NCBI RefSeq assembly: GCF_009826975.1 | Contig: NZ_WUMO01000003.1 | Location: 248,001 to 312,000 of the forward strand | DNA length: 64,000 nucleotides | Reading direction: 5' to 3' | Source: Flavobacterium sp. HBTb2-11-1 | GTDB lineage: Bacteria; Bacteroidota; Bacteroidia; Flavobacteriales; Flavobacteriaceae | Shown: in pieces, positions 15,941 to 24,538 of the stretch | How the letters are laid out: the number at the start of each line of letters is the position of its first letter | How positions within the stretch are numbered: the first letter of the stretch is position 1 | The notes under the pieces: model-generated | What the model was told of the DNA's origin: nothing | The model's database searches: none | The model's input: only the letters and a program-made list of their open reading frames with translations | Translations under genes and position numbers: made by a program

Positions 15941-16774
15941 TTAATCTTCGTGCATAACCAAAATCGGAATAGGAACTTCCTTGGCTATTTTTTTTGAAAA
16001 GCTAGAATCAAATAGGCTCTCAAAGAAAGAGCGTTTGTGTGTTATAGTAGTCAGAATGTCAATGTCTTTATACAGCACAAAATCAAGGATGGTTTCTTTT
16101 ACATCATCACTTGGCAGAACTAAAAATTCAACATTTTCTCCAGCGAATTCTTTTTCAAATTCTTTTCTGGTTTCTTCTGTAACATCAGAATTAGATGTTT
16201 TTACATATAAGCTTTTAACCTTAGCATCAGTCTTTTTGGCAATCTTCAAGACTTTTTTCAGTTCTTTTTTGTCTTTATCTCTGTAGCGTGTGGTAAAGCC
16301 AATTGTTTTTACCTTTTTGAATTTAGCATCGATAGGAATGCATAAAACCGGAACTTCAACCCCTGAAATTACAGATTCCGTATTTGATCCCGTAAAGAAT
16401 TTCGTCCAATCAGAAACGCTGTTCGTTCCCATAATAACAAAATCGATGCTGTCTTCTTCGACTGCATTTTTAAGATTATAAATTAGGTCACCATCCATTA
16501 GGCGGTGTTTGATCACAATATCTTCTAAATTGCGTTCAGCGGCAATAGTTCGCAGTTTCGGAATTTCATCCTTAAACATTTCAAATTTTGCTAGTTCGAT
16601 TGAACTGTATATAGAAGCATAATTCTCTGGAAAAAACTGGCTGTCGTAAACAGGAATCTCGAATGTATGAAGTAAGATTAATTCGGCGTTTACCACTTTA
16701 GCAAATTCTAAAGCATGGACAAATGCATTGGTAGCCGCATCAGAGAAATCGGTTGGGAATAATATCTTTTTCAT
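15941..16774 (-). CDS. Tandem universal stress protein (UspA family)
   Basis: The protein has 277 residues made of two Usp domains (about 1-145 and 150-277). Domain 1 starts MKKILFPTDFSDAATNAF and carries VIMGTNSVSDWTKFFTGSNT, a variant of the ATP-binding G-x2-G-x9-G(S/T) loop. Domain 2 is more degenerate and ends VPIPILVMHED. Usp proteins are cytoplasmic, bind nucleotide and rise under stress or growth arrest. The frame is open 13 codons further upstream, but that would cross the promoter at 16801-16829, so the ATG at 16774 is used. It is divergent from mnmE. Confidence 0.88.
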   Translation of the reverse strand: MKKILFPTDFSDAATNAFVHALEFAKVVNAELILLHTFEIPVYDSQFFPENYASIYSSIELAKFEMFKDEIPKLRTIAAERNLEDIVIKHRLMDGDLIYNLKNAVEEDSIDFVIMGTNSVSDWTKFFTGSNTESVISGVEVPVLCIPIDAKFKKVKTIGFTTRYRDKDKKELKKVLKIAKKTDAKVKSLYVKTSNSDVTEETRKEFEKEFAGENVEFLVLPSDDVKETILDFVLYKDIDILTTITHKRSFFESLFDSSFSKKIAKEVPIPILVMHED

Positions 16775-16800
16775 CGTATGTAAGATTAAAGTTTGTCTCT

Positions 16801-16829
16801 CAAATTTACTCATTCTGCAAAGAAAACAA
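16801..16829 (-). promoter_or_regulatory. Promoter of the universal stress protein gene
   Basis: Minus strand: TTG (plus CAA 16827-16829), 18-bp spacer, TAAATTTG (plus CAAATTTA 16801-16808), 27 bases before the ATG. Confidence 0.6.
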
Positions 16830-16944
16830 CCTGATATTTATCAGTATTTTAACAATTAATAATTTATTAATCTTAATTAATTTGAAGATTTTCTTGTTTG
16901 CATGCAGCCGCATTAACACAGAAAAGAAATTGAGCGTTTTTTTA

Positions 16945-16952
16945 TACCTTTG
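16945..16952 (+). promoter_or_regulatory. -7 box of mnmE, immediately before the start codon
   Basis: TACCTTTG ends four bases before the mnmE ATG at 16957. Transcription would then begin at or next to the start codon (leaderless mRNA). The only nearby TTG (16930-16932) is closer than the usual spacing, so the upstream element is uncertain. Confidence 0.5.
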
Positions 16953-16956
16953 CAGC

Positions 16957-18357
16957 ATGATAAATCAAGATTCTATAGTTGCTTTGGCTACGCCTTCGGG
17001 AGCTGGAGCTATCGCCATAATTCGTATTTCTGGTGCCGATGCCATTACCATTGGCAATTCGGTTTTTAAATCTATTAAGAACAAAGATTTAACCAAACAG
17101 AAAACGCATACGCTTCACTTGGGACATATTGTAGACGGTAGTAAAACACTAGACGAAGTGCTGGTTTCTGTTTTTAAAGGTCCAAACTCTTACACGGGTG
17201 AAGACACAATTGAAATTTCTTGTCATGGATCGACTTATATCCAACAGCAGATCATTCAGTTATTGCTTCGAAATGGCTGTAGAATGGCAGATGCAGGTGA
17301 GTTTACATTGAGAGCTTTCTTAAATGGAAAATTGGATTTGTCTCAGGCAGAAGCCGTAGCTGATTTGATTTCGTCAGATAACGAAGCTTCTCACCAAATT
17401 GCGATGCAGCAAATGCGTGGTGGATTCAGTAATGAAATTGCAAAACTGAGAGAAGAACTTTTGAATTTTGCTTCTTTAATTGAATTGGAATTAGATTTTG
17501 CTGAAGAAGATGTAGAATTTGCAGACCGAACGCAATTTCATGAATTATTAAATAGAATTGAATTTGTTTTAAAACGTTTGATAGATTCGTTTGCAGTTGG
17601 AAATGTAATTAAAAACGGAATTCCAGTCGCAATTGTTGGCGAACCAAATGTTGGAAAATCAACTTTGTTAAATGCTTTATTAAACGAAGAGCGTGCAATC
17701 GTTTCTGACATTGCGGGAACTACGCGCGATACGATTGAAGATGAATTGGTAATTGGCGGTATCGGATTTAGATTTATTGACACTGCGGGAATTCGTGACA
17801 CTAAAGATGTTGTAGAAAGCATAGGAATCAAGAAAACTTTTGAAAAAATTGATCAGGCACAGGTTGTAATTTATTTGTTTGATGGATTGAAATTCCAAAC
17901 TTCAAGTTCAGAATTCGTAAACGAAATTGAGCAGATTAAGAACAAATATCCGCTAAAACCGCTAATTATTGTGGTGAATAAAAAAGATATTTTATCTGCA
18001 GATGAAGTAGCAAATATTACGAATCAGTTACAAAACCTAAATGCGAAACTATTATTGATTTCTGCGAAAGAGAGAATAGGGGTAGAGGATTTAAAAAATG
18101 AATTATTGACTTTTGTAAATACAGGGGCACTCCGTAATAATGAAACGATTGTAACTAATACTAGACATTATGATTCGTTATTAAAAGCTTTAGATGAGAT
18201 TCAGAAAGTGAAATTTGGTTTAGAGTCAGGTCTTTCAAGCGATCTTATGGCACTAGATATTCGCGAAGCTCTGTATCAATTCGGATTGATTACAGGTCAA
18301 GTTTCTAATGATGAGTTGTTGGGGAATATCTTCGCCAATTTCTGCATCGGCAAGTAG
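16957..18357 (+). CDS. mnmE: tRNA uridine-5-carboxymethylaminomethyl GTPase MnmE
   Basis: The protein has 466 residues, normal for MnmE. With MnmG it modifies U34 of tRNAs that read split codon boxes. Visible parts are the N-terminal tetrahydrofolate-binding domain (MINQDSIVALATPSGAGAIA, GPNSYTGEDTIEISCHG), the helical domain (GEFTLRAFLNGKLDLSQAEA), and the G domain with G1 GEPNVGKST, G2 region DIAGTTRDT, G3 DTAG and G4 NKKD. The C-terminus ends FCIGK with the conserved functional Cys. The frame is open for 68 codons upstream, but those have no MnmE similarity; the ATG at 16957 matches the family's first residues. Confidence 0.96.
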   Translation: MINQDSIVALATPSGAGAIAIIRISGADAITIGNSVFKSIKNKDLTKQKTHTLHLGHIVDGSKTLDEVLVSVFKGPNSYTGEDTIEISCHGSTYIQQQIIQLLLRNGCRMADAGEFTLRAFLNGKLDLSQAEAVADLISSDNEASHQIAMQQMRGGFSNEIAKLREELLNFASLIELELDFAEEDVEFADRTQFHELLNRIEFVLKRLIDSFAVGNVIKNGIPVAIVGEPNVGKSTLLNALLNEERAIVSDIAGTTRDTIEDELVIGGIGFRFIDTAGIRDTKDVVESIGIKKTFEKIDQAQVVIYLFDGLKFQTSSSEFVNEIEQIKNKYPLKPLIIVVNKKDILSADEVANITNQLQNLNAKLLLISAKERIGVEDLKNELLTFVNTGALRNNETIVTNTRHYDSLLKALDEIQKVKFGLESGLSSDLMALDIREALYQFGLITGQVSNDELLGNIFANFCIGK

Positions 18358-18387
18358 AAGGAACAAAGAAACGCAAAATAAAAATAA

Positions 18388-18428
18388 GTCAAGGGCTATG
18401 ATGTTATGGACATTTTAGCCCTTTTTTC
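18388..18428 (+). terminator. Terminator after mnmE
   Basis: AAGGGCTA (18391-18398) pairs with TAGCCCTT (18416-18423) across a 17-base loop, followed by TTTTTT. Confidence 0.75.
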
Positions 18429-18522
18429 AATCATTTCTTTAGAGTAATTGAATGTTGCTTTATACTTGTATGGTATTGAATTTGTTAAACTTAAAGTTAG
18501 GATTTTTACAACCATTTTGTAA

Positions 18523-19165
18523 TATATTGTTTTAAAAAATAAAACAAATGGACAAATAGAAGTTCTAAAATGGATTGATGGACTGGACAATCCGCAAGGA
18601 ATGGCTTTATTTAAAAATAAACTGTTTGTGGCTGATATTAATAAAGTTTTGCAAATAAATACCAATACGTCTAAAATAGAAAAAGTATATAAAGTGGATT
18701 CTGCAAAATTTTTCAACGATGTTACATCAGATGCCAACGGAGACATTTACATATCGGATTGTTTTGATAATAAAATCTATAAAATATCTGATGGAGAAAT
18801 AAAGGTATGGCTTGAATCTGATTTTCTTTCTATGCCAATGGATTATTATGCAGAAAAGATGAAGTTTTAGTGTTGAATATGAAAAGCCGAACTGCTTTTG
18901 GGGTTAATAAATCGACAGGTAAGGCTTATGAAGTTTTTTAATGGAATTGATAATTTAGGTATCTCCAGTGATGGGTAACGGGTTAATAGTCTCTGGAGCA
19001 TGGCAGGGACAAGTGTTTTGCATTGATTCAAAAGAAAATAAAAAACTCATTATTGATTTGGGAAAAGAAAAGATTGCTGCCGCAGATATTGAATATATCA
19101 AAGAAAAAAAGCTATTGATAGTGCCAACTTTAAATAAGACTGTAATCGGATATCATTTGGAGTAA
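18523..19165 (+). pseudogene. Decayed SMP-30/gluconolactonase-like beta-propeller gene
   Basis: Three reading frames must be joined to recover one propeller-like protein. The first (to a stop at 18870) reads IDGLDNPQGMALFKNKLFVAD and YISDCFDNKIYKISDGEIKVW. The second (about 18870-18943) reads DEVLVLNMKSRTAFGVNKSTG. A short piece GIDNLGISSDG follows. The third (from 18968) reads NGLIVSGAWQGQVFCID through LLIVPTLNKTVIGYHLE. These are NHL/SMP-30-type blades. No signal peptide or start survives before 18541, so the 5' end is missing too. With at least three frame breaks this is a remnant, not a sequencing slip at one place. A working copy may exist elsewhere. Confidence 0.7.
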
Positions 19166-19312
19166 AATTATTTTTATTGCAAGCTGTATCTCACACAACA
19201 GTGAAAATACAACATATATGGCATTAACTGCCTCAAATGTGGCATTCTGTTTTTTTATATAAAGTTACTTTTAGTCCTTAATAGAAACTAAATAATAACT
19301 AAAAAACATTTC

Positions 19313-20227
19313 ATGAAAAAATTAAGTCAGGTTGCCTTAATGCTAACATGTGCTGTTGGATTTTCTTCTTGTTTTGAAAATTCAGGCACAGAGAAAAAAC
19401 AGGATGAGATAAATGCAAACACCAAGATTAATAAAGCCGCAGGATCTGATTGGATAAAACAATTTGAAGACACTTTTGGGACAGATATTTCGCTTTCAAA
19501 GTGGACAAAAGTGCAACGTACGGACTATAATTCTAAATATTGCGATTACAAAAGTTCGGTGCCTTCAGTGCAATCTAGAGACGGAAAAGGATGTCTAGAA
19601 ATTAAAACAACTAAGCTCAGCGCAACCAAATACCAGTCAGGACTTGTGAAGTCGCTTTATGAGTACACGCCTGAAAATAATACCGAATACAGATTGTCTG
19701 CCACGATAAAACTGCTGGCAATGGATGGAGCCAATTATAAGTCATTTACGCAAACATATGGCGCATGGCCGGCCTTCTGGACAGTTCAGGAAGATGGATG
19801 GCCTACATATGGCGAAATTGATATTATGGAAGGCTATTCTTTTGCTCCAAATGCTTCCCGATTTGCCTCTAATCTTTTTTACGGAACAGTTGTAGGAAAA
19901 AATCAATTGGGAAATCTGGCAGAAAGGCAATATCCAGGAAGTTTTAATATTGATGGAAACAATGGATGGCATTTATATGAATGTTTTATAAGAATGAAAG
20001 ATAATGCGATAACCATAACAATAAAAATTGATGACACTATTGTTGCAGCTTACGCAAACAGCGGCGTATCAAAATTGAATTTGAATAATTTCAAAAAGCA
20101 TAATATTGTTTTAAATATGAATGTCGGGTCAAATGACTCCAGTTTTATAAATCCTGATAAAATAAATTTGTTTACAACTGCAATCATGTGGGTAGATCAA
20201 GTTTCGGTCTATAAAAGAGCGCTATAA
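19313..20227 (+). CDS. GH16 endo-beta-glucanase lipoprotein
   Basis: The protein has 304 residues with a lipoprotein signal (lipobox GFSSC, lipid-bearing Cys20), so it sits in the outer membrane, probably at the surface. The GH16 active site is present as E168-I-D-I-M-E173, with Glu168 as nucleophile and Glu173 as acid/base. The ExDxxE form is typical of laminarinase-type members; xyloglucan-active and lichenase-type members more often have ExDxE. It should make internal cuts in beta-1,3- or mixed beta-1,3/1,4-glucan. It converges on the GH10 gene across a shared terminator and lies at the edge of PUL1. No copy of the PUL1 operator repeat was found upstream. Confidence 0.88.
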   Translation: MKKLSQVALMLTCAVGFSSCFENSGTEKKQDEINANTKINKAAGSDWIKQFEDTFGTDISLSKWTKVQRTDYNSKYCDYKSSVPSVQSRDGKGCLEIKTTKLSATKYQSGLVKSLYEYTPENNTEYRLSATIKLLAMDGANYKSFTQTYGAWPAFWTVQEDGWPTYGEIDIMEGYSFAPNASRFASNLFYGTVVGKNQLGNLAERQYPGSFNIDGNNGWHLYECFIRMKDNAITITIKIDDTIVAAYANSGVSKLNLNNFKKHNIVLNMNVGSNDSSFINPDKINLFTTAIMWVDQVSVYKRAL

Positions 20228-20258
20228 TAACCCTGCCGTTTTTCATATTGCTGCTAAC

Positions 20259-20297
20259 AAAAAACACCACTCCGTTATGAGTGGTGTTTTTTTTTGG
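20259..20297. terminator. Bidirectional terminator between GH16 and GH10
   Basis: CACCACTC (20265-20272) pairs with GAGTGGTG (20279-20286). The stem is flanked by a run of A on the left and a run of T on the right, so it can end transcription from both convergent genes. Confidence 0.9.
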
Positions 20298-20340
20298 GGC
20301 AGATGGCTGCCGATCTAATTCAAATTTGTTTTTTTTTGAT

Positions 20341-21729
20341 TTAATGTAAACCTTCTAAAAATCCGGTGTGTGAGCTTTTAACCGCAAAATTAGAATCGTA
20401 CAATAAAGGCCAGTCATTGCCTGGGTGATTCAGTTCAGTGCTGAACGGAATCCATGATTCATTATCTCTCATTCCCCAAATTGTCAAAGCGTATTTGTTT
20501 GCTGCTGGAAGAGCATTATAGAGTTGCACCATCTCTTTATATTTTGCTTTTTGAGCCAATCTTCTTTCATTTGTAAAAGTCGAAATATCATTAAACTGGT
20601 TTACCTGTATATCCAATTCTGAAACATGAATTTTTAAGCCTTTTGCTACTGCTTTGTTAAGATCTGCTTCTATTTGTGCTTTAGTTGGACTTAAATAGGT
20701 ATTGTGCATCTGAAAACCAACACCGTCAATTACTTTAGCTGTTTTTAAATCATCCAGTAAACCAAAAACTTTGTCTTGTTTTGCTGTATTAGTTGAGGTA
20801 GCGTAATCATTATAGAATAATAATAAAGAAGCATCACCAGCAGCAACAGCGGCATTTCTTGCCCATTGAAAACAGTCTTTAACATAATTTGGTCCCATTC
20901 GCTGCAAGAAAATAGTATTTCTCATGGCACCACTGTCATCTACAGCTTCATTAACCACATCCCAAGATTTAACTTTGCCTGCATAATGTGTCACTACATC
21001 TGTAATGTATTTTTTTACTTCTGCAGCAAATTCGGCATCTGTACCAGAAAAATCTTTAAGCCATTGTGGTACTGCATTATGCCAAACTAGGGCATGGCCG
21101 TGTACGTTAATGTTATTGGCATTTCCATAGGCAACAATTTTGTCGGCTACTGTCCAGTTGTACACACCGCTTGCAGTTGAGATCTGATCCATTTTCATTT
21201 CATATTCGGCAGAAATGCTGCTGAATTCATTTTTTAGGATCACATCGTACGGACTTCCGCTTGTCAATTGTGAAGCTTTTATCGCCATACCAACAAAAAA
21301 CGGATTGGCTAGTTTATTTACTTTTACCTTTAAAAAAGTGGGATCTTCAGGAATACCGCTTGAGCCTGTCGTAACAACACTAATTACATTTGAATAATCT
21401 GAAATCTGAGTTTCGTTTTTAGCTCTCACTCTGTAATAATATTGCGTTCCTCCAGTTAAACCTACTACGACTTCGTTTAAGTCAGTTACAGTTTTTGCAT
21501 TATAGTTTGGCAGAATAGAGGTGAAATTTTCGTCGGTAGAAACATCTAAAAGATAACTTTTAGAATAGGAAACATAATTCCACTTTGCTTTAAAACCATG
21601 ATCATTTACATCTTTTGGAGCATTGGCAACTGGCGTTTCTAGAGTTTCAACAGTTTCGTTCTCGTCTTTCGAGCATGCATTTAAAAAAAAGACGAGGCTG
21701 GCCAGCATTAATAAAAATTTACTTTTCAT
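20341..21729 (-). CDS. GH10 endo-1,4-beta-xylanase lipoprotein with Fn3 domain
   Basis: The protein has 462 residues. A lipoprotein signal ends at NAC (Cys19). Residues about 33-121 form a fibronectin type III domain, an Asp/Asn-rich beta sandwich ending YSNVISVVTTG. Residues about 130-460 are a GH10 barrel with catalytic Glu261 (WDVVNEAVDD, acid/base) and Glu371 (HVSELDIQV, nucleophile). The substrate-binding HGHALVWHNAVPQW motif is complete. GH10 enzymes cut beta-1,4-xylan in the chain. It lies downstream of susC-susD-SGBP on the same strand after a 117-base gap with two hairpins, so it may be expressed at a lower level from the same transcript. Confidence 0.92.
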   Translation of the reverse strand: MKSKFLLMLASLVFFLNACSKDENETVETLETPVANAPKDVNDHGFKAKWNYVSYSKSYLLDVSTDENFTSILPNYNAKTVTDLNEVVVGLTGGTQYYYRVRAKNETQISDYSNVISVVTTGSSGIPEDPTFLKVKVNKLANPFFVGMAIKASQLTSGSPYDVILKNEFSSISAEYEMKMDQISTASGVYNWTVADKIVAYGNANNINVHGHALVWHNAVPQWLKDFSGTDAEFAAEVKKYITDVVTHYAGKVKSWDVVNEAVDDSGAMRNTIFLQRMGPNYVKDCFQWARNAAVAAGDASLLLFYNDYATSTNTAKQDKVFGLLDDLKTAKVIDGVGFQMHNTYLSPTKAQIEADLNKAVAKGLKIHVSELDIQVNQFNDISTFTNERRLAQKAKYKEMVQLYNALPAANKYALTIWGMRDNESWIPFSTELNHPGNDWPLLYDSNFAVKSSHTGFLEGLH

Positions 21730-21743
21730 ACTGTTTGTATTAT

Positions 21744-21769
21744 GGACATTCTTTTTTCATAGAATGTCC
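21744..21769 (-). other. Hairpin in the leader of the GH10 gene
   Basis: GGACATTCT (21744-21752) and AGAATGTCC (21761-21769) form a perfect 9-bp stem with an 8-base loop, ending 15 bases before the GH10 ATG. No T-run follows, so it is more likely an RNA-stability or translation element than a terminator. Confidence 0.5.
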
Positions 21770-21797
21770 TTATTTATAGTTATTTATTCGATTTAAT

Positions 21798-21825
21798 AAA
21801 GAGGCCGTTTTACCGGCCTCTTTTT
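21798..21825 (-). terminator. Hairpin after the PUL1 glycan-binding protein gene
   Basis: GAGGCCG (21801-21807) pairs with CGGCCTC (21814-21820). On the minus strand the stem is followed by TTTATT, so it could be a partial terminator between the susCD-SGBP genes and GH10. Confidence 0.6.
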
Positions 21826-21846
21826 AAAGTTAAAATGCCAGATTAA

Positions 21847-22950
21847 TTATTGATAGCGGATTTTAATATTATCAAATTTAATGGCACTAGGGTTAGGGGT
21901 ATCTCCCTGAGCAATTCCAACTTTAATTTCGTTGATTTTAGATGGATTTAAATTTGCAGCTGTATTAGATCCAAAACCATAGTTGTCTTTAAAATCAGCA
22001 ATTGATATAGTTTTTGTAGTCCAGTTTACATCCGTAATTTTAAAATTATAGCCATAATTTACTCCGTCAATAGTATTTAGCTGGATTGCAAATTGGGCGC
22101 CCGCAACATTTGCGCTTACGTCAATATCAATATAAGCTTTTGCAGCATCTGTATTGGAAGCGCTTAGGAAACTGGCTCCTCCGCCGCCACTGCTTCCGTT
22201 GTAGCCATTGGCAGTTGAACCTGCCCAAACCAATGTGGTGTAATTTCCAGTCGGGCCTCCAGCTGTACTGGTGTTGAAGCTTTCTACGTCTCCATAAGAT
22301 GTCCAATCTTTTCTAGCACCATTTCCGTCAAAATCAGATACTAGAATAATTGTTGCAAAATCAATTGTCTTTTTTGCTGTTCCTCCTGGTGTAGTAATGG
22401 CAAGTTCTGATCCAGAAGCTGCATTTGCAGGTAAACCGATGATGATAGAAGATGACGATTTTACCGTATAGCTTACCTCTTTTCCTGCCAAGGTAATAGA
22501 GGAAATATTATAAAACCAAGTTCCTTCGATTTCTAACGGAAATCCTGGAGTTGCAACAGCAGGAGTTGTTTTGGTAATTGTAGGTACAGGCTGTAGAATC
22601 TCAATGTTTTTAGTAACAGAACCATTTGCAGTTGTAAAAGTAATAGGCTGCACACCAAATCTGCTTCCTAGTTTTTCATCAAAAGGAATAGTGAAAATAA
22701 ACGATTTGTCTGAATTGTAATTAGGATTAAAAGCAATATTAATAGTATTATCGAGTGTAATCTTTTTTAATCCCGTTAAACCTTCTCCTTCAACTCTTAC
22801 TTTATTGTTTGGAAAGGCCTGATTTAGTAAATCCCCTGGTTCGGCAACCATTGCATCTATGTTTGCGCTAGTTGCATCATCATTCTGGCAGGCTGTAAAA
22901 GAAGCCAGCACAAAAAGTAGTAGAATGCTATATTTTATTGTATTGATCAT
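21847..22950 (-). CDS. IPT/TIG surface glycan-binding lipoprotein (SGBP)
   Basis: The protein has 367 residues with a lipoprotein signal (SFTACQND, Cys21). The N-terminal half has two Ig-like IPT/TIG folds (AFPNNKVRVEGEGLTGLKKITL; ATPGFPLEIEGTWFYNISSITLAG). The C-terminal half (about residues 205-367) is a beta-sandwich like the glycan-binding domain of SGBP-B proteins, beginning VSDFDGNGARKDW and ending AIKFDNIKIRYQ. No catalytic motif is present. It follows susD after a 3-base gap in the order SusC-SusD-SGBP and should capture polysaccharide at the cell surface and hand it to SusD/SusC. Confidence 0.82.
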   Translation of the reverse strand: MINTIKYSILLLFVLASFTACQNDDATSANIDAMVAEPGDLLNQAFPNNKVRVEGEGLTGLKKITLDNTINIAFNPNYNSDKSFIFTIPFDEKLGSRFGVQPITFTTANGSVTKNIEILQPVPTITKTTPAVATPGFPLEIEGTWFYNISSITLAGKEVSYTVKSSSSIIIGLPANAASGSELAITTPGGTAKKTIDFATIILVSDFDGNGARKDWTSYGDVESFNTSTAGGPTGNYTTLVWAGSTANGYNGSSGGGGASFLSASNTDAAKAYIDIDVSANVAGAQFAIQLNTIDGVNYGYNFKITDVNWTTKTISIADFKDNYGFGSNTAANLNPSKINEIKVGIAQGDTPNPSAIKFDNIKIRYQ

Positions 22951-22953
22951 AGT

Positions 22954-24480
22954 TTAGTTATTAAAGTTAAAAGGAACCGGAGCTTCTAATAATGATGGAT
23001 TGGTATCTATGGCAGACTGAGGCAATGGAAGTTCAAAATAATTGCTGCCAGGCGTTATTTTTCTTGAAACCAATTCTGTTCTGGCATCATCAGAATAAAA
23101 ACCTACTTCCTGCTGCGAGATAATCGCAGTTGCTTCAGCCAGACCGCGGCGTTTTAAATCGAAGAAATATTGGCCTTCAAGAGCAAATTCAATTCTTCTC
23201 TCATTAAACAGCTCATCTCTTGTCAATACTGTTTTAATTGGTAATCCTGCTCTTTTTCTTACTTCATTAAAAGAGCTTAAAGCTGCAGCTGAAGTAGTGG
23301 AAGGTGCTCCAGCCATAATTGCCTCAGAATTCATCAATAAAATATCAGAATATCTTAAAATAATCGTGTTTTGAGAAGTTCTCATAAAGAATACATCGTT
23401 TCTTTCTGCAGCAGATCCTACTATATATTTTCTAAAATTAGCCGCCGTAGAAGAGTATATTTTTTTATAGGTAAAACCGCCTTGACTTTTTAATAATTCA
23501 GGGTAAAAATCGCCATCCGTCATGATTGTGCTTTTTTTTCTGATATCTTTTGGCTCAAATCCATTTTGTAAAGAAATAGAAGGAAGGTAAACTCCCCATC
23601 CGTCACCACCGCCTGTAATTCCTGTACCTCCCGGAACAATATACGCCTGATTAGTGTTTTGCGTTCCCCATTCTGTAGCAATAGCTTTCCATTGAAGAGC
23701 AAACATACTTTCTGCACTATTATTATTTTCCGGACTGCTGAACAGATTTTCGTATTCTTGAATTAAAGTATACTGATTTCCGATAATTTTCTGGGTTAAA
23801 GCTGCGCATTGGGTATATTCATTTAAAGTTAAATGCACTTTGGCTAAAATTCCCATTGCGGCATATTTAGTCACGTAACCTTTCTTTAATCCTTTTTCCG
23901 GTAAATTTTCTGCCGCGTATTCTAAATCCTGCTTGATGAATTTGTAAACATCTTCAACAAGATTTCTTTTTGGCTGTGCTGCAGAACCCGCTTTATTGAT
24001 GATAGGCACAGCTCCAAAAGTCCTAACTAAATAGAAATAAGCATTTGCTCGCATGAATCTTGATATGGCAATAGCATTTTTATACGACGCTTCAGGAAGT
24101 TCGCTTTTTCTAGCTTCGACAAGACTCATTAAATTATTAGACTGATCGATAACGGAAAACAAGGCTACATATCCTTCTGTAAGAATCGGGTTTTGTGATG
24201 TTACCTGAGCATCTTTAAACTGTGCATAAGCACCGTCAAATGTAAAGGCGTTTCCGGCATACATGTCTCCTACAGCAATCAGGAATTTATCGTTAAAAGC
24301 AAACCAAGGCTTAAAGTACAAGCTCTCGGCAATTCCGTCAAAAGCGGTAACGCCTTCAGGCAGATCGCTTGGCGTTAATTGATTTTCAGATGGAGCATTC
24401 AAAAACTCATCTGAACAGGAAAATAAAGACAGCAATGGTATAAGCATTCCCATCAAAAAAAGTTTAAAAAGTTTTTTCAT
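22954..24480 (-). CDS. SusD/RagB family glycan-binding lipoprotein (PUL1)
   Basis: The protein has 508 residues with a lipoprotein signal (LFSCSDEFL, Cys22). SusD hallmarks are FLNAPSENQLT at the mature N-terminus, a TPR-like helical core (RANAYFYLVRTFGAVPII; AAMGILAKVHLTLNEY), LRYSDILLMNSEAI, NEVRKRAGLP and the C-terminal LNERRIEFALEGQYFFDLKR-like block. It forms the lid of the SusC pore on the outer face of the outer membrane and binds oligosaccharides. susC lies 58 bases upstream and the glycan-binding gene 3 bases downstream, so all three are one transcription unit. Confidence 0.95.
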   Translation of the reverse strand: MKKLFKLFLMGMLIPLLSLFSCSDEFLNAPSENQLTPSDLPEGVTAFDGIAESLYFKPWFAFNDKFLIAVGDMYAGNAFTFDGAYAQFKDAQVTSQNPILTEGYVALFSVIDQSNNLMSLVEARKSELPEASYKNAIAISRFMRANAYFYLVRTFGAVPIINKAGSAAQPKRNLVEDVYKFIKQDLEYAAENLPEKGLKKGYVTKYAAMGILAKVHLTLNEYTQCAALTQKIIGNQYTLIQEYENLFSSPENNNSAESMFALQWKAIATEWGTQNTNQAYIVPGGTGITGGGDGWGVYLPSISLQNGFEPKDIRKKSTIMTDGDFYPELLKSQGGFTYKKIYSSTAANFRKYIVGSAAERNDVFFMRTSQNTIILRYSDILLMNSEAIMAGAPSTTSAAALSSFNEVRKRAGLPIKTVLTRDELFNERRIEFALEGQYFFDLKRRGLAEATAIISQQEVGFYSDDARTELVSRKITPGSNYFELPLPQSAIDTNPSLLEAPVPFNFNN

Positions 24481-24538
24481 AACTATTTTTTTATATTAGT
24501 GATTATGAATCATTAAGTTAAATGTGTTTTTATAAAGC

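Noticed and set aside
16753..16956. Upstream extension of mnmE (68 codons)
   Set aside because: It overlaps the divergent stress-protein gene start and its promoter, has no MnmE similarity, and the family's first residues begin at 16957.
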